DNA of 64,000 nt from Streptomyces sp. NBC_00271 (GCF_036178845.1 NZ_CP108070.1:5146001-5210000); one strand, 5' to 3'; counted from the stretch's first letter, positions 35,735 through 45,397 are shown. Notes: generated by a model from the sequence alone, not told the origin. Made by a program: numbers and translations.

Positions 35735-37036
35735 TCAGTGGGCCGGGTTCCAGGTTCTGGCCCGCAGGGGCATTCCGGAGGCGCCGGACGGCTCGGGGGT
35801 CCTGATCGCCAGTACCTGGTTGACGCCGATGCGGTTGCGCTCGAAGGCGACCGCGGAGGCCGCCATGTACAGACGCCAGACACGGGCGCGGCCCGGACCG
35901 GTGAGCGCCACGGCCCGCGCCCACTGCGCCTCCAGGTTGGTGACCCAGCGGCGGAGCGTGAGGGCGTAGTGCTCGCGGATCGACTCGACGTCGCGGACCT
36001 CGAACCCGGCGCGTTCCAGCTGGGTGACGGTCGTGCCGATGGGCGCGAGCTCGCCGTCCGGGAAGACGTAGGCGTCGATGAACTCGTCGACGTCGTACGC
36101 CGATTCGTCCCGCCGGGGCGGCCGTGCGATCTGGTGGTTGAGCAACCGCCCGCCCGGCTTGAGGAGGCGGTACAGCACCTCGGCGTACTCCAGGTAGCGC
36201 TCGGCGCCCACGTGTTCGGCCATGCCGATGGAGGAGATCGCGTCGTACGGCCCGTCGGCGACGTCCCGGTAGTCCTGCACCCGGATCTCCACCCGGTCGG
36301 TCAGCCCCTCGTCCGCGACCCGTTTACGGGCGTACGCGGCCTGCTCGTGCGAGAGCGTGACCCCGACGACGCTCACGCCGTGCTCGCGGGCGGCGTGGAT
36401 CGCCATCGAGCCCCAGCCGCAGCCGACGTCGAGGAGCCGCTGCCCCGGCCTCAGATCGAGTTTCTGCGCGATGAGTTCCAGCTTGTCGCGCTGGGCGTCC
36501 TCGAGGGTGCCGCCGTCCTCCCAGTAGGCGCACGAGTAGACCATCGAGGGCCCGAGGACGATCTCGTAGAAGTCGTTGCCCACGTCGTAGTGGTGGCTGA
36601 TGGCGCGCTGGTCGCTGCGCTTGGTGTGGAGGTGGCGGCGGCGCCTGCGCATCTCTTCCTGGGGCGGGCTGGGCGGCAACGGGAGGCCGCCCATCTTCAC
36701 CAGTCCGCGGACGGCGGCCCGTACCTCCGGATCGCGCAGAGCCTCCGCGAGGCCCCGCGCGTCCTCGCCCCGGTCCCAGATGAACCCCGACAGCAGGTCG
36801 AGCGCGGTGTAGAGGTCGCCCTCCACCCCCAGGTCCCCGGCGACCCAGGCCCGAGCGAGCCCCACCTCACCCGGTTTCCACAGCAGCCGGCGCAGGGCGC
36901 GCCGGTTGCGCACGACGACGGCGGGGGCGCCGGGAGGGCCCGCTTCCGAGCCGTCCCAGGCGCGGATGCGGATCGGGAGCGAGGCCCCCACCAACTGTTC
37001 GACAAGGCTCTTCAGCCGCGGCGCGGCGTCCTGCAT
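35735..37036 (-). CDS. Cyclopropane-fatty-acyl-phospholipid synthase family methyltransferase
   Basis: 433 aa, ATG at 37036 with GGAGG eight bases ahead. The N-terminal ~140 residues are the Cfa-specific domain (ALRRLLWKPGEVGLARAWV); the SAM site is LLDVGCGWGSMAIHAA near residue 210; later SSIGMAEHVG and GRLLNHQIARPP follow. Transfers a methyl or methylene group from SAM to unsaturated phospholipid acyl chains at the membrane. Mycolate-type methyltransferases are related, but Streptomyces lacks mycolates. Confidence 0.9.
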   Translation of the reverse strand: MQDAAPRLKSLVEQLVGASLPIRIRAWDGSEAGPPGAPAVVVRNRRALRRLLWKPGEVGLARAWVAGDLGVEGDLYTALDLLSGFIWDRGEDARGLAEALRDPEVRAAVRGLVKMGGLPLPPSPPQEEMRRRRRHLHTKRSDQRAISHHYDVGNDFYEIVLGPSMVYSCAYWEDGGTLEDAQRDKLELIAQKLDLRPGQRLLDVGCGWGSMAIHAAREHGVSVVGVTLSHEQAAYARKRVADEGLTDRVEIRVQDYRDVADGPYDAISSIGMAEHVGAERYLEYAEVLYRLLKPGGRLLNHQIARPPRRDESAYDVDEFIDAYVFPDGELAPIGTTVTQLERAGFEVRDVESIREHYALTLRRWVTNLEAQWARAVALTGPGRARVWRLYMAASAVAFERNRIGVNQVLAIRTPEPSGASGMPLRARTWNPAH

Positions 37037-37184
37037 GGCGTACACCTCCGAGACAAAACTCCCGAACGCTCCAACACCACGTAAACACCAACTGGCCTCG
37101 CGCGCAGTCCCCCTTCCGCGTTACAGCTGAGCAAAATACTTGTACTCGCCACGTTCTTTCGAGGGGGTGAGAGGGTCGCACGCT

Positions 37185-37215
37185 CCGGAAAGCCGGGCGC
37201 CCCGAGGCTTTCCGG
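37185..37215. terminator. Inverted repeat, terminator-like
   Basis: CCGGAAAGCC (37185-37194) and GGCTTTCCGG (37206-37215) with an 11-base loop, in the 318-bp gap 37037-37354 between two minus-strand genes. With the ndh terminator at 37295 it accounts for most of the structure in that gap. Confidence 0.6.
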
Positions 37216-37294
37216 GGCGCGGGGCTGAGGCATGGTGCGCCTTTGCCGCGTGGGCGTGCCCGGCCCCCACCGGCCCGCGGCCGAACAACGCCGA

Positions 37295-37330
37295 AGGGAC
37301 CTCCCGCACCACGGATGGCGGAAGGTCCCT
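37295..37330 (-). terminator. Terminator of ndh
   Basis: AGGGACCT (37295-37302) pairs with AGGTCCCT (37323-37330); the stem continues inward with CCGC/GCGG. Lies 25 bp after the ndh stop. Confidence 0.8.
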
Positions 37331-37354
37331 CAGGGACGAACAGGTGACCGGAGG

Positions 37355-38755
37355 TCAGGAGGCCTTGGCCTTCTCCTCGGTCTTGGCGACGGCCGGAGCC
37401 GCGGCGGCAGCCGGAGCCGGAGCCGGCTTCGCGGCCTCGTAGAACTCCTCACGAGGCGTCTCGATCGCACCGAGCGAGACGACCTCACGCTTGAGGAACA
37501 TCGCGAGCGTCCAGTCGGCGAAGACGCGGATCTTACGGTTCCACGTCGGCATCGCCAGCCCGTGGTAGCCGCGGTGCATGTACCAGGCCAGGCGACCCTT
37601 GACCTTGATCTTCATCTTGCCCATGACGATCATGGCGACGCCCTTGTGCAGGCCGAGACCCGCGACAGCGCCCTTGTTGGCGTGCGAGTACTCCTTCTGC
37701 GGGAAGCCCCGCATACCGGAGACCACGTTGTCGCCGAGCACCTTGGCCTGACGGAGCGCGTGCTGCGCGTTCGGCGGGCACCAGGCGTTCTCGACCCCGG
37801 CCTTGCGCGCGGCGACGTCCGGCACCTGGGCGTTGTCGCCGGCGGCCCAGATGTAGTCCGTGCCCTGCACCTGGAGGGTGGTCTGGGTGTCCACGTGACC
37901 ACGCGGGCCGAGCGGCAGACCGAAGCGGGAGAGGACGGGGTTCGGCTTGACGCCGGCCGTCCACACGATGGTGTTGGAGTCGACCTCGAGGCCGTTCTTC
38001 AGCACGACGTGGCCGTCGACGCAGGAGTCCATGGAGGTGGAGAGGTAGATCTCCACGCCACGGCTCTCCAGGTGCTCCTTGCCGTACTGGCCGAGCTTGG
38101 GGCCGACCTCGGGAAGGATCTTGTCCGCGGCGTCGACGAGGATGAAGCGCATGTCCTCGCGGGACACGTTGGTGTAGTACTTCGACGCGTCGCGGGCCAT
38201 GTCCTCGACCTCGCCGATGGTCTCCGCACCCGCGAAGCCACCACCCACGAAGACGAAGGTGAGCGCCTTGCGGCGGATGTCCTCGTCCGTGGTCGAGTCA
38301 GCCTTGTCGAGCTGCTCGAGGACGTGGTTGCGCAGGCCGATGGACTCCTCGATGCCCTTCATACCGATGCCCTGTTCGGCGAGGCCGGGGATCGGGAAGG
38401 TGCGGGAGACCGCGCCCATCGCGATGACGAGGTAGTCGAAAGGCAGCTCGTACGCCTCGCCCACGAGGGGGGCGATCGTGGCGACCTTGCGGTCCTGGTC
38501 GATGGTGGTGACCCGGCCGGTGAGGACCTCCGCCTTGGGCAGGACGCGTCGCAACGGGACGACGACGTGCCGAGGGGAGATGCTGCCGGCGGCGGCTTCG
38601 GGGAGGAAGGGCTGGTAGGTCATGTACGACCGGGGGTCAACGACCGTGACGGTCGCCTCGCCGTAGCGCATCTTCTTGAGAATGCGCCGAGCTGCGTACA
38701 GGCCTACGTACCCACCGCCTACTACGAGGATCCTGGGACGCTCCGTGGTGCTCAT
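37355..38755 (-). CDS. ndh: Type II NADH dehydrogenase
   Basis: 466 aa single-subunit, non-proton-pumping NADH:quinone oxidoreductase on the inner membrane face. FAD motif ILVVGGGYVGLYAARR, NAD motif FVFVGGGFAGAETIGE, and the conserved IWAAGDNAQVPD near residue 300. The C-terminal half ends in an amphipathic membrane-binding region and an Ala/Pro/Lys-rich tail (AAKPAPAPAAAAAP). A degenerate Rex-type half site lies upstream, fitting redox control. ATG at 38755. Confidence 0.93.
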   Translation of the reverse strand: MSTTERPRILVVGGGYVGLYAARRILKKMRYGEATVTVVDPRSYMTYQPFLPEAAAGSISPRHVVVPLRRVLPKAEVLTGRVTTIDQDRKVATIAPLVGEAYELPFDYLVIAMGAVSRTFPIPGLAEQGIGMKGIEESIGLRNHVLEQLDKADSTTDEDIRRKALTFVFVGGGFAGAETIGEVEDMARDASKYYTNVSREDMRFILVDAADKILPEVGPKLGQYGKEHLESRGVEIYLSTSMDSCVDGHVVLKNGLEVDSNTIVWTAGVKPNPVLSRFGLPLGPRGHVDTQTTLQVQGTDYIWAAGDNAQVPDVAARKAGVENAWCPPNAQHALRQAKVLGDNVVSGMRGFPQKEYSHANKGAVAGLGLHKGVAMIVMGKMKIKVKGRLAWYMHRGYHGLAMPTWNRKIRVFADWTLAMFLKREVVSLGAIETPREEFYEAAKPAPAPAAAAAPAVAKTEEKAKAS

Positions 38756-38790
38756 GCCATCGAGTATCCACCCGCCCCTGGAGGGTCGCT

Positions 38791-38808
38791 CGTGCGCCCC
38801 TTCACAAG
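38791..38808. promoter_or_regulatory. Candidate Rex-type (ROP) site upstream of ndh
   Basis: On the minus strand the sequence TTGTGAAGGGGCGCACG contains one perfect Rex half (TTGTGAA) and a poor second half, 36-53 bp before the ndh ATG. Rex represses respiratory genes at high NAD+/NADH in Streptomyces. The asymmetry lowers confidence. Confidence 0.35.
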
Positions 38809-39007
38809 CTTGGGTGGGGCCTCTGCTACACTGCGCCGCTCACGTGACCCAAGTCATGGCGGCGAGGGGGAACCACCGTGTAGTGGCGACCGTTGTCAAC
38901 ACCGCGTGAGCTGCCGCTCCGGGTGTCCGAACCGGTCGAACCACCCCTCCACTTCACCCGCCGGAAACACTCCCGGAACACTCCGTTGAGCACCCTCCCG
39001 AGCCTGG

Positions 39008-39038
39008 TGAGCCCCCTAAGAGCACTCAAGGGGGCTCA
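39008..39038 (-). terminator. Hairpin between ppx and ndh
   Basis: TGAGCCCCCT (39008-39017) pairs with AGGGGGCTCA (39029-39038), loop of 11. Located in the 489-bp gap 38756-39244, downstream of ppx and upstream of ndh. The rest of this gap holds the ndh upstream region and no gene. Confidence 0.65.
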
Positions 39039-39244
39039 TCGTCCCCCCAGTGGCCCGAATTCCTTGTGAAGAACTTCACGAAGTTTTCCGGCGGCGTGTC
39101 GCCGAGAGGGCCCGAATGGCCCCCTGGGCGCGCTCATACGTTATCCGACCTGCTCAAGGGAGGCTACCGGCAGGTAGTAAAGGCTCCCTCACCTCAAGAG
39201 CCGCACCCGGAAACGGCACCCCTCGGCCCCGTCCGGTCAGCCCT

Positions 39245-40186
39245 TCACGCGATGGACCACGCGATCCCGTCCAGGATGTCGTGCTCGCTCACCACGACCT
39301 CCGTCGCACCGATCCGCTCCATGATCGCGAGCAGGACGAGGGCACCGGCCGCGATGACGTCGACGCGCCCCGGGTGCATGGAAGGGATCGCGGCGCGCTC
39401 GGCGTGGGTGGAGACCAACAGCCGCTCGGTGATCTCGCGGACCTTCTCGTACGGGATCCGGGAGTGGTGGATGGCGGCCGAATCGTAGGCGGCGAGTTCC
39501 AGCGCGACGGCCGCGACCGTGGTGACCGAACCCGCGAGGCCGACGAGCGTGTGGGCCTCGCGCAACGGGACCGTCCGCTCGGCGAGGTCGAGGGCCGCCT
39601 CGATGTCGGCGCGGATGGCCTCGATCTCGGCGGGGGTCGGCGGGTCGCTGACGACCCCGTCGTGCACGAGGTGCCGCTCGGTCATCCGTACGCAGCCGAT
39701 GTCCACGGAGCGGGCGGCGCGCACGTGGTCGTCACCGACGACCAGTTCGGTGGACCCGCCGCCGATGTCCACGACCAGGTAGGGCCTGGCGAGGTCGTCC
39801 CGGCCCGTCAGTTCCTTGGTCGCGCCGGTGAAGGAGAACTCGGCCTCCTCGTCGCCGGTGATGACCTCGGGCTCGACACCCAGGATGTCCAGCACGCCGC
39901 GTACGAAATCGTCCCGGTTCTCCGCGTCGCGGGAGGCGGAGGTCGCCACGAAGCGCAGTCGCTCCGCGCCGTGCCGCTTGATGATCGCCGCGTACTCGCG
40001 GCAGGCCGCGAAGGTGCGCTCCAGGGCCTCGGGGGCGAGGCGTCCGGTGCGGTCGACGCCCTGGCCGAGCCGGACGATCGTCATCCGGCGGTCCAGATCG
40101 ACGAGTTCCCCCGTCACCGGGTTCGCGTCAGCGACGAGGAGGCGGATCGAATTCGTACCGCAGTCGATGGCGGCGACCCTGGTCAT
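39245..40186 (-). CDS. ppx: Ppx/GppA exopolyphosphatase family protein
   Basis: 313 aa, ATG at 40186 with GGAGAC upstream. The ASKHA-fold motifs are AAIDCGTNSIRLLVA (phosphate 1), LVVDIGGGSTELVV (phosphate 2) and GLAGSVTTVAAV (adenosine-type region). Removes terminal phosphate from polyphosphate and/or hydrolyses pppGpp. It is the short actinobacterial form lacking the C-terminal domain of E. coli Ppx. The open frame continues upstream into repeats but nothing there is conserved. Followed by ndh on the same strand. Confidence 0.9.
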   Translation of the reverse strand: MTRVAAIDCGTNSIRLLVADANPVTGELVDLDRRMTIVRLGQGVDRTGRLAPEALERTFAACREYAAIIKRHGAERLRFVATSASRDAENRDDFVRGVLDILGVEPEVITGDEEAEFSFTGATKELTGRDDLARPYLVVDIGGGSTELVVGDDHVRAARSVDIGCVRMTERHLVHDGVVSDPPTPAEIEAIRADIEAALDLAERTVPLREAHTLVGLAGSVTTVAAVALELAAYDSAAIHHSRIPYEKVREITERLLVSTHAERAAIPSMHPGRVDVIAAGALVLLAIMERIGATEVVVSEHDILDGIAWSIA

Positions 40187-40247
40187 CGGTTGTTGTCTCC
40201 TGCTCGTGAATTCGTTTCGACGACGCGCGACCGGCCCCGGCCCTTCA

Positions 40248-40277
40248 GGGGCGCGGGGAACGGCGCGCTCAACCCCC
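40248..40277 (-). repeat. Dispersed palindromic element, copy 6
   Basis: Reverse orientation, variant GGGGCGCGGGGAACGGCGCG then CTCAACCCCC. First of three copies that fill the 319-bp gap 40187-40505 between DUF501 and ppx genes. Confidence 0.8.
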
Positions 40278-40335
40278 ACCGGCCCGCAGACAAAGTGCTC
40301 CGGGCGTATGGGGATCCGGGGCGAAGCCCCGCCCT

Positions 40336-40367
40336 GGGGGGCGCGGGGAACTGCGCGCCCAGCCCCC
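40336..40367 (-). repeat. Dispersed palindromic element, copy 7
   Basis: Core identical to copy 5, flanked by GGGGCGAAGCCCCGCC, which is shared with copy 8. Copies 7 and 8 are 90 bp apart with near-identical flanks, indicating local duplication. Confidence 0.85.
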
Positions 40368-40425
40368 ACCGGTCCGCGGACAAAGCACTCGGCGCAGACG
40401 GGGTATCGGGGCGAAGCCCCGCCCT

Positions 40426-40457
40426 GGGGGGCGCGGGGAACTGCGCGCTCAACCCCC
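40426..40457 (-). repeat. Dispersed palindromic element, copy 8
   Basis: Third copy of the cluster, again preceded by GGGGCGAAGCCCCGCC, ending 48 bp before the stop of the DUF501 gene. Confidence 0.85.
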
Positions 40458-40505
40458 ACCCACCCGCAGACAGAACACGCACCGGGAAGAGGGGGCGCAG
40501 CCCCT

Positions 40506-41042
40506 TCACTCCCCCTCGGACGGCGGCTCCGCCGCCACCACGCACGCACCCTTGCGCCACCACTCCGGCAGCATCGCGATCGCCTCGTCGCCCAGCGGAT
40601 TCACCCCGGGCCCCGCGGCCAGCGAGTGCGCCACCAGCACATGCAGACACTTCACCCGGTCCGGCATCCCACCGGCGCTCGGAAAGCCCGCCAGCACCTC
40701 GATGGCGTCGCGCCGCGCGATGTAGTCCTCGTGGGCGGCCCGGTACGCGGCGGCCAGCTCGGGATCGGTCGCCAGCCGGTCCGTCATCTCCTTCATGACA
40801 CCGTTGGCCTCCAGCGTGCCGATCGCGGAGGCCGCGCGCGGGCACGTGAGGTAGTACGTCGTCGGGAACGGCGTACCGTCCGGCAGCCGGGGCGCCGTCT
40901 CCACCACGTCCGGCTGACCGCAGGGACAGCGGTGCGCGATCGCCCGCAGCCCGCGCGGTGGCCGGCCGAGCTGTTGCTTGAAGGCCTCGACGTCCGCGTC
41001 GGTCGGCTCGGTGCGCGGGGTGGGCGGCGGGGGCGTTTCCAT
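40506..41042 (-). CDS. DUF501 domain protein
   Basis: 178 aa from ATG 41042; a TTG at 41054 with a weak purine-rich site is an alternative. Sequence RAIAHRCPCGQPDVVETAPR and FPTTYYLTCPRAASAIGTLE match DUF501, a conserved actinobacterial family located between the enolase/FtsB genes and ppx. The Cys-Pro-Cys and the following Cys-Pro suggest metal binding. Function unknown; conserved linkage to ftsB and eno hints at a cell-division or envelope link. Confidence 0.85.
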   Translation of the reverse strand: METPPPPTPRTEPTDADVEAFKQQLGRPPRGLRAIAHRCPCGQPDVVETAPRLPDGTPFPTTYYLTCPRAASAIGTLEANGVMKEMTDRLATDPELAAAYRAAHEDYIARRDAIEVLAGFPSAGGMPDRVKCLHVLVAHSLAAGPGVNPLGDEAIAMLPEWWRKGACVVAAEPPSEGE

Positions 41043-41080
41043 GCCTGTGCTCAAGTCTCTTTCTTCTTCAATTCACCGGT

Positions 41081-41136
41081 TCACCGGTCGTCAGGTCACC
41101 GGTCGTCAGGTCACCGGCCATCAGGTCACCGGTCGG
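41081..41136. repeat. 15-bp tandem repeat
   Basis: Three units of TCACCGGTCGTCAGG-type sequence (41081-41095, 41096-41110, 41111-41125; the third has two changes) and a partial fourth that overlaps the stop codon and last codons of the FtsB-like gene. Confidence 0.9.
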
Positions 41137-41602
41137 ACTGGTCCGACTTGTCGACGCCGTCCCAGACGTTGGCGTACCAGGGGCGGGCTGCCACCCCCAG
41201 ATCCGTACGCGACTGCTTCGCCGCGTCCGGGTCGATCACGACGTATCCGGTCTCGCCCGGCATCACATAGTGCAGCCGTTCCCGGATCTGCTGCTTCGCG
41301 TACGCGTCGTCCTGCCAACGCGCCTTGAGGTCACGCAGCTGTTCGACCCGGGCGCGGGCCTGCTCCTGCTGTCGCTCCAGATCGGCGATCTCGGCGCGCT
41401 GGGACACGTACTGCCTTATCGGGTACGCGAGGGCCACGATCAGAGAACAGAGTACGAGAGCCAGCAGCGCGGCGCGGCCGGTCAGGCGTGAGCGGCGGGC
41501 CTGGCGCTTGGTCTGCGAGCGGTAGACCCGGGCCGCCGTCTGCTCGCCGAGCAGCTTCAGCCTGGTCGCGGTGGAGAACCGGTCCCGGTCCTTCACGGCC
41601 AT
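41126..41602 (-). CDS. FtsB/DivIC-type septum formation initiator
   Basis: 158 aa bitopic membrane protein, ATG at 41602 chosen for GGGAGG six bases upstream. A basic cytoplasmic N-terminus (~50 aa) is followed by one helix (AALLALVLCSLIVALAYPI), a coiled coil (EIADLERQQEQARARVEQLRD) and a conserved region (QIRERLHYVMPGETGYVVID). FtsB/DivIC joins FtsL and FtsQ in the divisome. Its C-terminal end runs into a 15-bp tandem repeat, giving the variable tail DKSDQSDR. Confidence 0.88.
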   Translation of the reverse strand: MAVKDRDRFSTATRLKLLGEQTAARVYRSQTKRQARRSRLTGRAALLALVLCSLIVALAYPIRQYVSQRAEIADLERQQEQARARVEQLRDLKARWQDDAYAKQQIRERLHYVMPGETGYVVIDPDAAKQSRTDLGVAARPWYANVWDGVDKSDQSDR

Positions 41603-41703
41603 GTCCCGCCTCCCGTTCACACGCGCGTACGTCCCCGGACACGGTACGGGACCGGGTACGGGGACGTACGTACGACTGGCTAAGGCTTGACCCTCCGCGG
41701 GTG

Positions 41704-43047
<1,344 letters not shown>

Positions 43048-43111
43048 CTAACCGCCCCGGGGGGATCGGCCAGCCGGTCGCCCACCCCTTGGGCAGAACT
43101 GAACGTACACA

Positions 43112-43130
43112 TTGTTCCAGAACGGAACAA
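43112..43130. promoter_or_regulatory. Inverted repeat upstream of eno
   Basis: TTGTTCC-AGAAC-GGAACAA, perfect 7-bp arms around five bases, about 130 bp before the eno start. It also contains GTTC-CA-GAAC. The 343-bp gap 42985-43327 otherwise has the rpfA terminator and the eno leader, with no gene. Confidence 0.5.
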
Positions 43131-43259
43131 AAACGGGTACGGAAATCCGGGTACGAAATGCTCGGCGCGAAGTGCTGGAGACGAAAGACCCCGCTCCGGC
43201 GCGTACGGGGGAACACGCACCGGAGCGGGGAGCCCGTGGGGACGGGGGTGACCCTCACC

Positions 43260-43282
43260 GGGGTCTCCAGTGTGGAGACCCC
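43260..43282. terminator. Terminator between rpfA and eno
   Basis: GGGGTCTCCA and TGGAGACCCC with a GTG loop. TTTT follows on the plus strand, but the only genes that could use it are minus-strand rpfA and eno; probably the rpfA terminator. Confidence 0.8.
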
Positions 43283-43327
43283 TTTTATGCGGGACCTGTC
43301 ATTCAGCCGAGGTGAAGCTGCCGATCA

Positions 43328-44038
43328 TCAGCTGAGGTGCAGGCGCTGACCCGGGTAGATGAAGTCGGCGTCCTCGACGATGTCCTTGTTCAGCTTGAAC
43401 AGCTGCTGCCAGCCGCCCTTGACCTGCTTCTTCTCGGCGATCGAGCTGAGGCTGTCACCCTTGACGACCTTGTACTCGCCGTCGCCCTTCTTGACCTTCT
43501 TGCCGGTCGGGGTGGAGACGGTCTTCTCGGCGGCCGGGCGCGACGCCGAACGGGAGGCCGCGGTGTCCGTCGAGCGGGTGGTGGTGCTGGTGCTCGGCGA
43601 GCTGTTCGACGAGGAGCTGTTCGAGGAGGACGAGGTCGACGGGGCGCTCGCACCGCCGGTGTACGCGGCGCTCGACAGGCCCGTGCCACAGGTCGGCCAG
43701 GCGCCCTTGCCCTGCGCGGCGAGGACCTTCTCGCCGACGGTGATCTGCTGGGACTTGGAGGCCTGGTTGGCGGTCGCGGCGTACGCGGTGCCGCCGTACG
43801 CGGCCCAGGTGGAGGCCGAGAACTGCAGACCGCCGTAGTAGCCGTTGCCGGTGTTGATGGACCAGTTCCCGCCGGACTCGCACTGGGCGACGGCGTCCCA
43901 CTGGGAGGCGGTGGCGGCGGAGGCGTTGCCGGCCGCCATCAGCGGAGCGGCGATGGCGACACCGGTGACGCCGGCGAGCGTGGCGACACGCGTGGCCTTG
44001 GACGGACGGCGGTGCTTGCCCTTGCTGGAAAACAGCAT
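43328..44038 (-). CDS. rpfA: Resuscitation-promoting factor with LysM domain
   Basis: 236 aa secreted muralytic enzyme that cleaves peptidoglycan during spore germination. Signal peptide residues 1-42 (cut near NASA-AT). The Rpf transglycosylase-like domain spans ~43-118: WDAVAQCESGGNWSINTGNG has the catalytic Glu in CESGG, then GYYGGLQFSASTWAAYGG. A Ser/Thr-rich linker leads to a C-terminal LysM (YKVVKGDSLSSIAEKK ... IYPGQRLHL) that binds cell wall. Under a c-di-AMP riboswitch in its leader. Same arrangement as S. coelicolor rpfA. Confidence 0.94.
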   Translation of the reverse strand: MLFSSKGKHRRPSKATRVATLAGVTGVAIAAPLMAAGNASAATASQWDAVAQCESGGNWSINTGNGYYGGLQFSASTWAAYGGTAYAATANQASKSQQITVGEKVLAAQGKGAWPTCGTGLSSAAYTGGASAPSTSSSSNSSSSNSSPSTSTTTRSTDTAASRSASRPAAEKTVSTPTGKKVKKGDGEYKVVKGDSLSSIAEKKQVKGGWQQLFKLNKDIVEDADFIYPGQRLHLS

Positions 44039-44057
44039 GGAGAGATCCCCTCACCGA

Positions 44058-44205
44058 CGCCTGCGAGGTGAGCTGTCGGGTTCGGGCGGGTGAGTGCCCG
44101 GCCGTGCGCTCTGAGCGCTCGGCTTCACCCCAAGCCGCTCCCGGTCAACTACCGGGCGCGGCGCATACCTTGGGTCCCCCGCTCCTGCCTACGGCGCTGA
44201 CGCGT
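44058..44205 (-). ncRNA. c-di-AMP (ydaO-type) riboswitch in the rpfA leader
   Basis: Read on the minus strand, conserved blocks of the ydaO/yuaA aptamer appear in order: GCGGGGGACCCAAGG, then GCTTGGGGTGAAGCCG, and CCGAACCCGACAGCTCACCT followed by CGCAGGCG. The aptamer ends about 20 bp before the rpfA ATG. In S. coelicolor the rpfA leader is a known c-di-AMP riboswitch; ligand binding there reduces rpfA expression. Exact 5' edge is estimated. The remaining gap to 44389 is the upstream promoter region. Confidence 0.87.
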
Positions 44206-44389
44206 CGACTGTTCCCGTACGGCCGTTGGCAGGATTCGGCGTTGACGACCATCGGGGCCCGCTGTGGCGAGCGGTGACGACCGTAAGCAGGCGATCGGCT
44301 GAATTCCAAAGACGATCAGGGCCTTTGAGATCCATCTCTCACTCGCGCCAAACCGGACATTACACAGCGAACCATGACGCGAACTGCCC

Positions 44390-45397
44390 CTACTTTTCGC
44401 CCGATTCAGCACCAACTGCAAGGCTCTGACCGGGAAGGATGAGGTTCGGGTCGACGCCGACCGTCTTCTTGTTCGCGTCGTACAGCTCGGCCCATCCGCC
44501 TTCGAGGTCAAGGGCGTCCGCGATGGTCCAGAGATTGTCTCCGGCGCGCACGACGTAGGAGCCGTCGACGGCCTCGCGGGAGGCGCCGGCGCCTCGCGAG
44601 GCGTGCCGCCCGGAGGAGTCGTCGCTACGGCCGTCCACGGCGCTGTCGGTGGTGTTCTCGTCCGCGGTGCCGCCACGGTGGCGCCCCGCACCGGTCGTCG
44701 CGTTCTCGGACGTACCGGAAGAGTCGCCGCCCTGGCCGGAGTTGCCCGAGTCGTCGCTCTTCGTCGTTTCCGTGTCGGAGCCGTCCGCCCCCTGGGTGTC
44801 ACCGCCGGCGTCGGCCTTCGTCGTGTTCTCGGTCGCCTTCGAGGACGAACCGGACGAAGACGAATCGGACTTCGAGCCGGACGAGCCGGAAGAGCCGGAA
44901 GAGCCGGAAGAGCCGGACGGAGTCGAAGTCGCGGACGAAGTGGACGAATCGGATGAACCAGATGAGTCCGATGTACTGGACGAGTCGTTCGCCACGCCCG
45001 TGTCGACCAGGATGTCGCCCGAGTGCTTGCTCAGCCCGGAGAGCGGTCCGCAGGTCGGCCAGGCGCTGAGGCCCCGGTCGTCGAGGAGCTTCTCGGCGAT
45101 GGCTATCTGCTGCGAGCGGCTGGCCTCGTCGGCGCTCGACGCGTAGGCGAGACCGCCGTACTTCTCCCAGTCCGCCTGGCTGATCTGGAGCCCGCCGTAA
45201 TACCCGTTGCCGCTGTCGGCACTCCACTGGCCGGCGCTCTCGCACTCGGCGACCCGGTCCCACGTGGTGCCGTCGGCCGCGCTCGCGCTGGTGGCACCGA
45301 GCAACGGGATCGCGATGGCGGATCCGGTCACTCCTGCCGCGACGATGAGGGCTGGGGCCTGACGGGGGCGACGATGGCGGCCGTTCCCGGAGAGCAT
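44390..45397 (-). CDS. rpfC: Second resuscitation-promoting factor with LysM domain
   Basis: 335 aa from ATG 45397 (AAAGG eight bases ahead); a GTG at 45412 is in frame. Signal peptide residues 1-41, Rpf domain with CESAGQWSADSGNGYYGG (here CESAG instead of CESGG, catalytic Glu kept), a ~150-residue Ser/Asp/Gly/Thr-rich linker with SSG repeats encoded by 9-bp units at about 44877-44925, and a C-terminal LysM (YVVRAGDNLWTIADAL ... LILPGQSLAV). Peptidoglycan hydrolase working with RpfA. The riboswitch of rpfA is not repeated in front of it. Confidence 0.88.
   Translation of the reverse strand: MLSGNGRHRRPRQAPALIVAAGVTGSAIAIPLLGATSASAADGTTWDRVAECESAGQWSADSGNGYYGGLQISQADWEKYGGLAYASSADEASRSQQIAIAEKLLDDRGLSAWPTCGPLSGLSKHSGDILVDTGVANDSSSTSDSSGSSDSSTSSATSTPSGSSGSSGSSGSSGSKSDSSSSGSSSKATENTTKADAGGDTQGADGSDTETTKSDDSGNSGQGGDSSGTSENATTGAGRHRGGTADENTTDSAVDGRSDDSSGRHASRGAGASREAVDGSYVVRAGDNLWTIADALDLEGGWAELYDANKKTVGVDPNLILPGQSLAVGAESGEK

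Noticed and set aside
39245..40549. Extended Ppx frame upstream of 40186
   Set aside because: The extra part is made of palindromic-element sequence; ATG 40186 with a ribosome site begins the conserved ATPase fold.
43128..43349. Small plus-strand genes between eno and rpfA
   Set aside because: Overlap the terminator and lack ribosome sites or conserved composition.
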